64,000 nt of DNA from Rhynochetos jubatus (lineage: Eukaryota > Chordata > Aves > Eurypygiformes > Rhynochetidae): positions 377,001 through 441,000 of the forward strand of contig CM050659.1 of assembly GCA_027574665.1 (NCBI GenBank), given 5' to 3'. Positions within the stretch are counted from its first letter, which is position 1. Each line of letters begins with the position of its first letter. Positions 24,083-40,394 of the stretch are shown piece by piece. The position numbers and the translations under genes were made by a program. The notes beneath the pieces are model-generated. The model searched no databases, was not told where the DNA came from, and was given only the letters and a program-made list of their open reading frames with translations.

Positions 24083-27000
24083 TTTGTTGATCCTATTCAG
24101 ACTAAACTGGATTCTTGAAAAATATCACTACTCAGCACGCAGTCACATGGCATGTTTGAATTAATGTACATTTTGCTACTTTAATGGCTTTCTCCAGGTA
24201 ATGGTGGACTGTAGCGTTTTCTGTTGTTAAGTTAATCATGTCTTTGATCTCTGGAGTTGATGACACGAAGCAATCTAACACCTATTTGTGATCCCAACAA
24301 TGATGATTCACAAGCTAAGAATCCTGCTATCATCTCATCTGTGGATGTTGGCGAGGCAGAGCAAGCACTCCCACCTTCACCCAAGCACAGGCAGAAGCGC
24401 TTCATCGAAATGGGAAGCAGTTAGACCTTTCACTGAAGATGTCAGAGACATGGGTGCAAAACACTTAGTTTTCCTGAAGGGACACGTTATATCAGGTTGC
24501 TGCCTTGAAAACAGGCAACGATGTGGGGACAGGGGACTTCTTAATCTCTGTTGCTAATGCTGTTCCATTTTGAATGGGATCATTAAATATTAAAAGAGTG
24601 AAAGATCAAAAGAGAGAGAATGATTTTTAGCCTGTTTGTTAGGCCTCTCACGTTTGCAGTTCCAGTGTAGATGTAGGTGGTTTTTAGAGAGAAGAGATGC
24701 AATAAGAGAGAACAAATAAGGCAAGCACCAAAATGTTGTAGTGATTAGGACACAGCGGTTAGGAAAATGTGTGGGTTTGTCCTTCCAGTCAGCAGACAGA
24801 ATCAAATTTCCATTTCCCACAATATCAGTGATGCCTCCATCACCAGAAGATTGAACAGGCAAGGGTCTACTGCTAGATCGAGGAGATGCATCTAGGAATC
24901 CTGTAGCTAGAAGCCCCAGCCAGAGGTAGGTACTTACATTTGTGGAAGACACTGTGCCAGTGTCACCTCTCTCCTTGCCACTTCCTAATGACTAGGCTAA
25001 GTGGCTCACTACTCAGCCAAATATTTATGGATCTCCACTGTCTAAATATCTAGCTCTAACTTGAAATGTATGGCCTTCCCTGAGAATTGTGAACTTCACT
25101 AGCCAATTAATAGTTAGAAATTGCAACAGAGGTACCAAACTGCCTTTGTGGGCCTAGTCCTCAGCTGTGCTGTGGGCTGTAGTTCAAAGAACTCTGCCGA
25201 ACATGGGAAATTGAGACAAACATTTCAGAGAGAAACTGTGCGCTGGATTCTCTAACTACTTTCCACTTGACAAATTAACTGTGTAATGCAAAAAGCATCC
25301 ACTTTGCAAAGGTAGAAATGGTTATGTAAGATGCAAAGCTGGTCAAAATAAGGGTCTACTTGGAATAAAACACAGTGATAGCTATAGTTAGATAGGCTCT
25401 GAACTTAGTAGTAAGGTTAAGCAAAATTCCTTAAAACATTTATTGTGATAAGATTAAGATGTCCAAGGGCCCACTTGTGCTGCTAAGAGCTCTGAACTGT
25501 GGTAAGGATGCTCGGGAAAAAAAGTCTGGTGACTTAGGATGTAGACGTGTGTTCCTGTACTGTGCCTTGCAGCTTTTTTAATGAAGTGTATGTCTCACCT
25601 GTGTCTTCCTCATTGCCTCCCCATGACCTTGCAGCCTCAGGAACAGTTTCAGTGTGATTAAGAGAACTTGTCCCTCCCCTGAAGTTGCTGCTTCCACTGC
25701 TTCCCTGCTTCATTTCGAGTAGGTGAGGAAGATGAGCACTAGCTGTTCAGTTTCCTGCTCCCTGAGGTTCTACAGGAGGAGCTTGGGGAAGAGCAGACAG
25801 GAGTCTGCCAGGATCTGGTAGGACCTCTAGGCAAAAGATGTCACTTATTCCCTGCAACTGTTACCACCAAGGATGAGACAAAAGACATTTGGGTTTTTTC
25901 TTCCTCTGTTTGTCCTTGGACTTAGACACTGGCAGCTGCTGTATTGGCACTAGTTTGGTAAAAGGTTCCATAAAGCAGGGGGGATAATTCAGGTTTGTCA
26001 AACTGCAGACATTCCCCTTTATCCCTTCCAACTACAGCCCAAATCAGGGTCTTTGGCCAGGATCTTCGGGAAAGAAGTGCAAAAGATGACTAGTCTGAGT
26101 TGCTGCTGCAGGGGACTTCCACTTCGCTGGGGGAATCCCCTGCAGAGAACTTGCGGGTAATTTCCACTCTGTACAAGGCAGACAAACTGCTTCTGACTGA
26201 TTGTGGTCCCTTGGGTTCCTGAAATATATTTGGTCGTTCGTACTGAAAGGACTAAAGAAGCCTGCTGTATGGAGTCTGGTTTGCTGAGGTGGATGCACTC
26301 CTTAAGCCTGCATTAATCATGCATTAACCACAGAGGACATTAACCCACATTCTCCTGGAACCTTAACTTTATTAAAAGGGAACATTAGTGCCCACGGCTT
26401 CTTTTTCTTGTGTAAAGATGAAACTTTCCCTACAGAACCACAAGACATCCTCAGAATTTTACCCAACTTTAATCAGAAAACCAAGCTCTGATCCTGTGAA
26501 TTAAGATGTTATGAAACCAACAGAAAATAAGAGGAATGCAGAGGTGCTGAAGAGTGTGTGGAAATAACACCTAAACCCCCTCAGTTTTCTTTTCTAACCT
26601 ATCTTCACTTTTCAACATCCTCTCCCACATATGGTGATGAATTAAGATAGGCAATGCAGGGGAATTCTTCCTGTTACAGGTCACTGCATTACAATAGCTT
26701 TGAAATAAACATTTTTTCTCTTCAGTACATGCAAGATGAGATTTTTAAAGCAGTAGCTTGGTCTAGGATTCAGTTGTTAATGATTTCTGTCTAGAAACTC
26801 TCAGAGAATTATCCTGTGCAATTATCTAAAGTTGGGCTCTAAACCAGCACGTAGAAACAAAACCTCTATTCCAGACACTAAGCAGTGATCTATTCCCGAT
26901 CTTAAAGAAAAATCCAGGCTTTCATTAAGGACACGGAAGCAAGTTATTACCTCCCACCCATCCCTAATATGTTTTATCTTTATTCTTTACAATCCTGGAT

Positions 27001-30000
27001 AGCAAAGCGGCTCAGAGCCATGAGGATCTCTGATGCCACATGGTTATTGTCCCAGTTGTTTCTTCTGGTTCCAGCTGAATGACAGTGGGAGCAGTTCTGC
27101 TTCTGAGCAAAGGGGAGGGGGAGGAACTGCAAGTTCTTGGGGTTTTTCAGGTTAGAGTGAAAGAGATCTTAAAAGTTATTTGTCTCACAACTTACAACTA
27201 TTTTCATATTTAATGGCTTGAAAAGATTAGGGTGAATAAATTCTCGTGATTTGGGGGTTTACACTACTGTAGAGCAAATAAAGTAGTCAGAATAGTAATA
27301 ACTTGTCTCAGTGCCCACACAATCATTTTACTCCGGAATGCCATGAAAATACTTTAAACAGACTTCTGTCAAGGCACTGTTTGAATAATAGGCTTACCTG
27401 GTGTTCAGGATTCAATCATGTTTTACTTGATATTGGCTGTCATTCTTTTATAAGGGATGAGAACTTATGCAATTAGCTGAAAACTCTAATGAAATTTCTG
27501 CTGCAAATACCTTGCTACTTCACTTCATTCTACATGCTGATGGCTGGAAAAAAAAATGAATGTGAAGAATCCTGATCTCTGAATCACCCAAATGCCGTGT
27601 CTTCAGACACAGCTGGTGCAACAGAGATCAGGGTTTCTATGACTTCCAGTTTACATTTCCCAGTATGGAGCATGGGATTCACCCAAGTGGCAACAAAAGC
27701 AAAGCAAGACTGCAGGGAGAAAAAAAATGCAGTGTGAGAATAAACTATCTGCGAATGGGAAAAAGAGAATTATCAGAGAGGGAAGAAGAATAGAGAACAG
27801 GCCAGATCCTCTGGACTATCCTCATGGCTTTGTGCCATCACAGTAGTTAGTATAAGGAAAGCCAGTTATGGGAGAGGAATCCCATAACAGCATAAAGCTG
27901 CTGCAGTCTCATGTCATTCTGTGTCCCCGCTTCAGCTCAGGATGGAGGACAAGATTGGGAAAGAGAGGGCCTGCCACTGAGATCTGCCTGCTGTCTGCTC
28001 TCCGAACAGCCCCATGGGGCCCAAGACTCAGCAGGGAAAAAAATGGGGGAGTGACATAGGCTGGGATAGCTCCTGTGAAGCTGGAAAGTGGAATCAGGTG
28101 AAGAATGAATAAAGGCACCTTTGTCCCCATTCCTCCAATCCTCTGCTGATAATAGTTCAGATGGATGAAATTATTTGGTTCATTAAGATTTGGTTGAAAG
28201 AGATTGATAGAACAACAGGGCGTGCCATGGACAGCTGAATATTTCCATCTCACTTTTTAATATAAAATATTGAAGTTCTGAAAGTGAGATATGCTATCAC
28301 AAAAGACATACTGTTATGTTTCAGCTGGATCACAGTTAATTCCTCATCTTTTCTTCACCTCAGAAAACCAATTCTTTTTTATCAGTTATAACTTGACAAC
28401 AATGTTCATTTAACAACTTAAGCAGCAATATTAAAATGCCATGTCCTTTTAAATGGGAATGAACAATAATTCATAAATAGAAATGCAGAAGAAATCTCAA
28501 AGTTGTATTTTCCTATTTTGATGTCTAACAATAACTTATAATTTAAATTCCCTGTTTCTTAACTGAACAAAAATGGATAAAACTTGCCATAAATGAGATC
28601 TCAGTACAGCTAAATGAGACTAAAACTCTAAATCGATCCAATACTTCTTGAAATTCAACATTCTTCAATGGAAACATGGCTCAGGTTTCCTATGGCATCC
28701 TATGTCTCCAGCTTCATAGATTTTGATTGACATATGTGTCTTTATAACAGACACTCCAAATCAAGAGGCCTTAACAGAAGTGTCCTTAAGTATAACAGTC
28801 TTAAAGCGTGACTGTCTGTGCCAGGTGAGCCAAACTCCGCTGTGTCTCTGAGGAAGCTGCGAGCTTCTGTGAGAGTAAAGAACTCGGGTTGTTCTGGATG
28901 CATCCAGTGTTGTAAATAATGTCAGCTTTTAGAAGCCACATAAAACTAGGCAGGGGGAAAAAAAGTGTAATGTGTGTGCCTCAGCACTCCAGCATAGGTG
29001 AAATCTAACACTGGAGTAATGCTGCTCCCTTCAAAAGGGCCAGGATTTCACCCTGCATGATCCAAACTGAGAAAAGTCTTCTGAAGGATTTTGAATAATA
29101 CAATATTATGCAACCTTTAACATCTGAGGGCCAAACATGTTATTCTGAAAGGTCAAAAGGATAAAACTGGGAGCAGTTGACTACCCTGCCCTACTCTCTA
29201 CACATAGGTAGGGCTCACTCAAAACCTCCACTTTTAAAATGACAGGGCACACCTCAGTGTGCGTGTTCTATGCGACACGGTGGTACGAACCTTCTTCCTA
29301 GTTTAGTTGTCCTTAATTTAAGCCCTAGCATTAAGGGCTTTGGGCCAGAGGTTACACACCAAAAGAAAAATCAGGGCCTGACTCGCGATGACTCAAACCG
29401 TTCACTTGGCACTGGAACAATTCAGCGTTCCCTTGATTTTTTCTGGCACCGGGTATTTATGACCCAGATACTGGGATGCTGTATGGCCCCATCCTACCCC
29501 TGTCTGAATTAGGCTATTCACTGAGCTTCACCCTCTGTGCTTCCTGCGGATCCTCGCAGAAAAGAAGGACTACAATGAAGCACACCGAACTGTCACTGAA
29601 GGGAAGTCCTGACACGGGCTGGGCAGTCTCAATAGACAGGGTATTCGAACAGGAAAATTTATGCCTCCTTTAAGCAATCAGAGCAACATTAAGGAAATAC
29701 TGTAGAAGACTCATTCAGAAGTGAATTTCATCGCCTCCTGAATGGTCTTCAGGAGGTCTGTTTTGGAATGACTTAAGCGATTTCAGAAAAGGGGACCGTG
29801 ATGTCAGGAGTGTGCAGTGCAGCCAGCAGCCTTTCAGCATGACGAGAAGTGTTACCTGCAGAAGACTTGCATTCTTTAAAGGACTTTCACGCATCATATT
29901 CTGTTACTTAGTTATTTGTCCCAGTGAGAAGTCAGTGCATGCTAGCAGATAGAAACCCACCTGGGTGACATTAGGAGCTTTTCTCCATGAGTTCATCAGA

Positions 30001-30759
30001 GGCAGGAAAATATTTTGTAAACACACATGAAATAGGAAGAAGTAACTGAATGCAGTATTTTTAAGTTTAGGTGAAAATATCATTGGGATTATTTAACAAA
30101 GAAATAGGAAGAGACAATAAACCAAGTTATTTCAAAACAACAAAGAAAATGGCTAATTTTGTGTACATGGAAACTGAAAAAATCACTTCTGCTGTCTGGA
30201 TGTAACACGAGAGCAGGTGCCAATAATGTTTCTAATCCCTAAAAATCTCAGCAGTGCTTCAAGTTCTCCATTTCTGTAGGTTTGGTAGCATGGACTCCAC
30301 CTACACTGTAACCATGAGTCAGGTAAGGTACAATCCTTCACAGCACAAACAAGGAGAAACTTTTCCTTGTACATGTGGAATGATGAGAACATGTTTTATT
30401 TTTTCATTCCCTGTTAAAAGGGGGAAAACGTTTTGGCTTGCCATTACCCCTTTGCCCGTGGCTGGTCTGTTTCCTTGTTGATGAGAAAGGTTTGAGTTGA
30501 TGAAAGTTTACATAACATAGCTAAGTGTCAACTGCGTGTTATGTAAAGATTCAAGCAGCAGCACCAGCACAGGGACAGCAGTATCTCAGGCCAACGCAGC
30601 CAGGTACCTGACAGCTGGTTCTGTTAGAAGTTTGTTTTGCTCCAGGTTAATGTTGTTAGCACTAAATATCTGATATTTAAGTGCAGCTCTGCCTCAGCCT
30701 CTCCCATTCCTTACTGCGATAGTAATGCTCACCTGCTCGGGAGGTGAGATCCATTTACC
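24083..30759. other. Intergenic sequence upstream of the UBE2E2 promoter
   Basis: About 6.7 kb without a recognisable gene or mobile element. Short open frames on both strands read like chance sequence. A donor-like CAG|GTAAGG lies near 30322, but no supporting exon structure is visible. Sequence at about 29240-29700 is less AT-rich than its surroundings and unexplained. Confidence 0.5.
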
Positions 30760-31384
30760 TGACGCTACAGCCTCGATCCCCAGCCGGGATGCTGCAGGGT
30801 ACACGACGTTAGTGGCCGAAGGCAGTTTGTGCCATCAAGCCTTGCGGCCTTGTGGACAACAAGCCAGGTGGTCGAAAGCCCCAGGCTAAGCACGGCCCTC
30901 TCCCCGCGCAGGAGCCGGCACCGTGCTCTCGCACCGCCCCTAGCCGGGTAGCACGGCCCTCGCGGCCAGGGAGGGCCGGCGGCACCGGGGCGGCCGGCGG
31001 CGGGAACAAAGAGGCAGAAAAAGCCGAGAAGAGCACGGAAAGTTGACACCGGCCCCGCCGCCGCCCCCCGCTCCCGCCCGCCCCCAGGACTTTGGCGGGG
31101 GGGCCCCGCGGCCCAGCCGGGCACAGGCGGCGGCGGGAGGGAGGGAAGTAGGGCCGGTCCCCCGCCTCCATCCCCCGAGCCCCCCCGCAGCTCCCCGCGA
31201 CCCCCTCCATCCCCTCACGCCTCCTTCCTACTCGGGCCCGCTGACCCCGCCCCGTGCTTCCCTTTAACGCGTGCTCCCGCCGCCAGCTCTTCCCCCGCCC
31301 GACCGCGCGCGGCCTCCTACAGCCCCCGCGGGAGCGCGCCTGTGACTCTTCCCCCCTCCTACCCCCCCCGCCCCCTCGCCGAAA

Positions 31385-31398
31385 GCGCGCGCGCGCGC
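31385..31398. repeat. (GC)7 dinucleotide run
   Basis: Seven uninterrupted GC units lie within the CpG island. Alternating purine-pyrimidine runs of this type can adopt left-handed Z-DNA. Confidence 0.9.
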
Positions 31399-31444
31399 AC
31401 GCCCACCCCACCCCTCCCTCGGCGGACCGCGAGCGCCCGGGCTA

Positions 31445-31459
31445 ATTGGCGGGCGGGGG
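31445..31459 (+). promoter_or_regulatory. Inverted CCAAT box with adjoining GC box
   Basis: ATTGG (31445-31449) is a reverse-orientation CCAAT core, the target of NF-Y. It is followed directly by GGGCGGGGG (31451-31459), an Sp1/KLF-type GC box. This pair is typical just upstream of a transcription start in a TATA-less CpG-island promoter, which places a likely start in the following one or two hundred bases. Confidence 0.6.
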
Positions 31460-31479
31460 CGCGCGGCAGGAGCGGCGGT

Positions 31480-31656
31480 AGCCGCTCGGGAGGGAGAGGG
31501 AAGAAAGTGGAGGGTGAGGAGCGGGCTCATGACTCAGTGAGCGGCTGCAGCCCCCTCGCAGCCCCCCGCCCGGCCGGAGTCGGGGTGACCGCCTCGGATT
31601 GTCCCGCAGCCTCTGCCCGGCGCCAGCGAGAGAGAGAGACCTGCGCTCGCCTGCAG
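31480..31656 (+). other. UBE2E2: Candidate untranslated first exon of UBE2E2
   Basis: This stretch follows the CCAAT/GC-box pair and ends at CTGCAG|GTAGCT, a plausible 5' splice site with GT at 31657-31658. Splicing from here to the acceptor near 36017 would give a 5' untranslated leader, because the start codon lies in the next exon. The left edge is a guess, since no start site can be read from the sequence. A competing donor with a closer consensus match lies at 32241, so the first exon may be longer, or alternative leaders may be used. Confidence 0.4.
31530..31536 (+). promoter_or_regulatory. AP-1-like site (TGACTCA)
   Basis: A perfect TGACTCA heptamer, in the context ATGACTCAGTGAGC. AP-1 and the CNC-bZIP/small-Maf factors bind this core; the flank is close to, but not a full match for, an antioxidant response element (which ends in GC). 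It sits in the inferred promoter or first exon. Confidence 0.55.
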
Positions 31657-32186
31657 GTAGCTGCCGTCCCTCTCCGCCCGCCCCGTCCCTCCCGAGTTAC
31701 ACCTCTGCCCCGGCTGAGGTGCCCGTCTGCCTCCCCCCCCGCCCCGTCCCTCGCCAGCCCTGCCTCACGGCACCCCCCCTTCCCCATTTTAACTGCGAGC
31801 CTCGGTCTCTACCTTTAGCCTTCACCTCCCCTCCCCCCTCCGCATCCCCCCAGCGCTGCCTGGTACCCCTCTTCCCCCCCGCCTTGTCATCCCCGGCCGT
31901 GCCCTTTCTTAGCAAGTCCCGGCCGCCTCCAGCCACCTCGGCATCTCTGCCAGCTCTTCCCCCCACCCCCGGCTCCATCCATCCTCCGGTCAGCGCTCCA
32001 GCCTCCGTTGCTCCTAAGCACCCCCACACCCCTTCCACCAACTCTTCCGTGTCCATTTGTCCTGCTTGCCCCGCTGCGGGCGGCAGCAGCCCTCCCCCAC
32101 CCCGGCCCCGCTCCGCGCCCATCGCGTGGTCCCCGCGGCACTCGCTTCGCCCCTGGGTCGCTCCAGCCCCGGGGTACCCCTTGCCT

Positions 32187-32205
32187 CCCCCCCCCCCCCC
32201 CCCCC
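32187..32205. repeat. C19 homopolymer
   Basis: Nineteen consecutive C residues lie 36 bases before the candidate donor at 32241. The run is expected to vary in length, to be error-prone in sequencing, and to allow G-quadruplex formation on the complementary strand. Confidence 0.92.
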
Positions 32206-32237
32206 ATGACCGACCATCCGCACACACCCCCGGCGCC

Positions 32238-32246
32238 GCGGTGAGT
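32238..32246 (+). other. UBE2E2: Strong candidate 5' splice site (alternative leader donor)
   Basis: GCG|GTGAGT is a close match to the vertebrate donor consensus, with GT at 32241-32242 in the last third of the CpG island. It could end a longer first exon of UBE2E2 or an alternative one. It is a better donor by sequence than the GTAGCT at 31657. Neither can be proven without transcript data. Confidence 0.45.
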
Positions 32247-32660
32247 GCCCCGGACTAGAGCCCTTGGGGAGAGGGGCACTGCCCTCCCCCGGGGCACCCC
32301 GAGAAGCCCCGCAGCCCAGCCCCCTCCCTTTTCTCTGGTGCCCCCGACGTCTTCCTCTCCCAGTCTCCTCCTCCTCTCCCCGGCTGTCTCCTACTTTCAC
32401 CTCGGCCGGGGGTGTACGCGTGGCCTTTGGGGGTGTCCGTGTGCCGTCGTATGTGTGTGTTCCTCCCCCCCCCGCCCCTCGGTACGGCCCGATGCTGCAC
32501 GCTGGATCCTCCCGATGGGCAAGTCGCGTGTGCCCCCACCCGCGGCGGTGGGGCCGTGGGAGCCCCGGGGCTGCCGTCCCGTCCCTCCGGGTGCCCCTCT
32601 CGGAGGCGGACCCTGCCCGGCCAGAAATCGGGCCCCTTCTGCGTCCCCTCCTGCGATGTT

Positions 32661-36273
<3,613 letters not shown>

Positions 36274-39200
36274 TGACTCAGTATATTAATTTTCTTATTG
36301 TTTTATTATAACACTACTATGTCAGTGTAATAGCCTTTTGAAACTGGTCATGATAATGAGACCTGTATACTTTTATACTTTCTTTGACAGATTGGTTCTT
36401 TCACATGGTTTTAATAGTAGCTTGCATGATAAAAGCTGACTTTTTTTATTGCTAGTAAAACTCAGTTTTGTGGCCTTATAAAATATATCTCTGTATGTGT
36501 GCGTGCGACTGATGTTGAAACTTGTCAGTGTAACTTACAGTTAATTAACCATAAACATTTCAGACAGTTCAGTAACCCAGCATGTTAGGAACACCGTAAT
36601 ACCTGTTGCTGTGAAGTACGGCGTTTCCTTTTCCCAGATGGTCAGGTCAGAAATATTTGAGTGAACAACAAATGCATGTTGGTTTCATTACTTTAAACTG
36701 TGGTCTGTTTAAATACCCATTTCTTTTCCTTCTCTTTTCTGCTTGAGAGGAGAAGTGGGTTTGTAGAATAGTTATTTAAATTATTCTATGCTATCATGTC
36801 AATCTCCAGATAATGATTGTCTCGCTTGGACCAGACAGAAGGAATTTACAGCTTAGTGTTGCTCCATTAGTACACGTAGGGGTGTTAGTCTAGGCGACAA
36901 AATTCAAATGGGATTATAGTAATTGAAGTTAAAAAACACTTTTAAAATAATCTGACAACATACCAGCTCTGCAGACTGTCCTGATGCAGAATTCCCAGAT
37001 CCTGTGTCTTTGCTGATTCAAGGCCATGTAAACTACAAGAAAAAACGTTGGAGTTGTGCCACTGTGGTGCTGCGGTAAAGAAGAAGTAACAAGGCCCTGT
37101 TGCCATAATTTATAACCTATGCATATCTGTAAATGCCAGTATATAAACATGTGTGTACATCTTGTCAGGATTCAAGTAGTTGCCTTGGCTTAATCTGCCT
37201 CTTACCATTTACGTTCTTCCCTGAACTAAGTCTCTTCTGTCTTTCCAATGAGGGATGGTCACGCTTTTCTTGTGCCACAGACACCTTCCTTACAGCTAGA
37301 TTTCTTCCTTTTTTCTTCCCTGGTGAAATGCTTTCTGCAGACCCATTTCTACTGTGACACTAGTCAGAGATTATCTAGTCGTATCACTTACAGGATGGCT
37401 AGCAAAGCTTGCCCATGTTTCATTTTATGACTAAAAAGGAAAAAAAAGAAAAAAACCAACCCAAATCCCAGCTTTTGCTTCAAACCATGATGTTATTTAT
37501 GTAGTTAATCCTCACAGCTGTTACAGTTTCTGGCCGTCTTCTCTTTTGTCTGCTTCCTGCTATTGTTATTTTTAAAAATATTAATAATATTGGGCTAGTC
37601 ATGACTTCTAAGGTCATAAAAATGAGTTTTTATAATCCTTAGAGAAGAATCTGCGTATTCTGAACTTTGTACAATGCCTAACGTAATGATGCCACAATTC
37701 TGACAAGGGCCTGTGGACACTATACTATTAAAAAATTAATAATGATATGTCAGAAATTGGTCTGTTAATCTTAGCTTTGTATCTTCAAAGCTTAGAGCTT
37801 TTATCAACATGCTCTTCACAGTGATAAAATTACTTAAACCTTTTAAAGTTTAATCATATCTGCTTATGGTTCTGCTGAAACTAATTATGCCAGTTGCTGA
37901 CATCAGAGCGCTTGCCAGTTAGACTCTAAAGCCAGTTTCACATGTGTACTAATATAGAAGGAAAGGCTTTGATTATGCATTTGAAAAGCTGATATTGTGC
38001 ACATATCTACAGAACTCTTATAAATTATAAATAATATTTTTGAAAAAAATGTGGTTTAGGAGTGCTGGTTGTCATAGTACTTTGTGGAAGAATCACAGCA
38101 ACATGGTTTTTGTAGTAACGGGGGTTTAATAGTATCACAGTATTGCTTTTTCTTTTTTTTCAGTAGTTCGTCACTGTGTTAGAGCTGCGGTTACGTTTCT
38201 GTAAACATTCTTAATCTGGCCAGGTTTTCATATTACAGGTTTTGTTTCTTTGCTTTCTTAAGTCATTACTGATTTTAATTAAAAAGCAAAATGAGAAATT
38301 AAAGTAGTGGATAAAAAGGAGAGGAGTAATATGAAGGAAAGTGGCATAGAGTCCTCAGTATGTGATAAGTATTACAGAAACTGTCAATACAGAATATCTT
38401 CATAGTAATAAAGACTGTAAGTACTCTTAGGAATTTTTTCCTGTTGTAGCTTTTCAAGTCTGTGGGTGTGTATGGCATTACTGTAAAGTCACAATAATCT
38501 TTACTTAAATGTTTCACTATGCAGTTCCCTCCAATAGCTCTGTTATAGTTGAAAGAGTAAACTCTGGTAAAATCAGTAAAAAACCCAAACAGAGTGTACT
38601 GCAGTTGTGGTGTTAGTCAAGATTCCCTAATCCCTGTTTAGAGCAGAGACTACCAGCAAGTTAATGTAGCACTGGAGCTGCAGTCACAGACTACAGGCTT
38701 GATTCTAACATGAGTTTGGAAGTCAAGTTTTCTCACTTGAAAAGCTTTTGCATGCATATGCAATTGTAGTCACAGTATTTTGGATTACACTGTAATACTT
38801 ACTGTGTATCTTGGATTAGAATGAAGATTTGTGCATCTGTATTTGGAACACTTCTGTTCTTTTTATTTGTATGTTTATGTTGTCAGATTTAAAGAATTTT
38901 CAGTAGCATTAGGTTTTATATAAATCAAGCTTTAGCAGTGTGCTGACTTTTGCTGGTGTAAAAGTAAACTGTTACCATGTCTTAGGTATGAATAAACTAC
39001 TCGCTCAGTTTACTGCTTTCCAAAATGATCTGGTTATGGAGGCTATGTGAAACCACTTGAATTCAATTTTGAGTAAGATCTTTGTTTTTAAGGTACAGAG
39101 TTTCTTGTGTTAGCATTGCTATAGATGGCATTAAGAAAGCAGAATGCTATCACAGGCCATCCTTCTCTGTTAATACTTTTAGGAGTAGCTGCTGTACAGG

Positions 39201-40349
39201 TGTAATAGCTTACAGCATATGTCATACAGTGTACCGGTCCTTCAGTTTTCCTCACCCAGAGGGCATCACCTTAAATAGCAACCTTTCTTACCTAACATGT
39301 CAAGATTGAGAAACTCGCTGCATATCACAATTACAGTTCAGACACGGAATTGAATTGCTGTCCTTGAAAACAGCAGGCATCTTTTTACCTCTTAAGCAGC
39401 AAATCTTAGCATGACCTTTGGATTGAGAGAAGTGTAACCATTCTTGGCTGGCACAGTAGCTCAGCAAATAAATGTATTGTTTTGCTTGTCTCCTGAAGTT
39501 GATAGCTGAAAATCTGTCAGCCTTTATGTCCAGTCCTGGAATTTTTTTATAGCTATCTGTGCCTACAGTGAATTGTGAACTTTAAAACTAGTTGTCATCT
39601 TTTATTTTCTTAAGTGAAAGAAGTTACAACCTTAAGGAGTAGCAAATAGGTAGTGGATTAAGTTTGTTTGAAATTCAGCAAAATAAAAATGAGCACTTTT
39701 TTACATCTCTTTTTTTTTCTCAGAGGAGTTTATCACAGTACTGTTTGCAAGGAATCTGGGAATGATATTTAGCATGTTGAAAATGACAGCAAACTATGGA
39801 GTGCTTTTTTTTATAAGAAATATCCTTGTCATTAATTGTGCATCTAGTATGGAGGCGAGAATATTTCTTTTCCTCCAGCCTGAATCTGACCACCTTTAGA
39901 TCAATTTCCTGCTCAGTTGCAGTTTATGTAAGGTTGAAATACGTACCAGTGACTGCATTTCTTAGTATTTTCTAAGCAACATTCTTCAGTATGGCGCATT
40001 GGTTCACCTGGCTTTTATGGGTAATGGCATATATTTTAGAAAAGTAAAAGTAAGCGCATTGTCATATAGTCCCTTATTTTGCTTCTTTTCCTGTTAATCT
40101 TATTGGGAAATCCTCTGACATGTTCAGTTCTCTCTTAGCTTTAGAGAACTTTAACTGTTTCACGAAGGAAACAACACACAGTCCCCCTAGGCTCGGAACA
40201 GTAGTAAATACGTGTCTGTGAGAATTAATATTTGAAATCCACACTGTACTTTCATGTTTCTGAATTTAGGGTTAGATTAACCTTTGCACTATTACTGGAA
40301 GGCAACTATGTTCTTTTCTATTAGCAAACTGGAGGGGAACAATATTTTT

Positions 40350-40394
40350 GTGTGTATATACACATACATGTGTATATATATATATGAGAGAGAG
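40350..40394. repeat. Composite microsatellite (TG/TA/GA)
   Basis: TG, TA and GA dinucleotide runs lie side by side. They include the perfect palindrome TGTGTATATACACA at 40351-40364, then (TA)n and a GAGAGAGAG run. The tract is likely polymorphic in length. Confidence 0.85.

Larger units (their letters stand above)
30760..32660 (+). promoter_or_regulatory. UBE2E2: CpG island, inferred UBE2E2 promoter
   Basis: Nearly 1.9 kb of very GC-rich, CpG-dense DNA interrupts AT-rich surroundings and lies about 4 kb before the first UBE2E2 coding exon on the same strand. It carries GC boxes, an inverted CCAAT box, a (GC)7 run, CCACCCC/KLF-type motifs and an AP-1-like site, and no obvious TATA box near them. 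That is the usual picture of a broadly expressed vertebrate gene. Long open frames on both strands here (up to 219 codons) are rich in proline, arginine, glycine and alanine and follow from the composition, so I do not call them genes. Initiation in both directions, giving an antisense non-coding transcript, is common at such islands, but the sequence alone cannot show it. Confidence 0.88.

Noticed and set aside
30300-30330. Possible upstream exon ending in CAG|GTAAGG
   Set aside because: It is an isolated donor-like match with no matching acceptor, promoter or coding signal.
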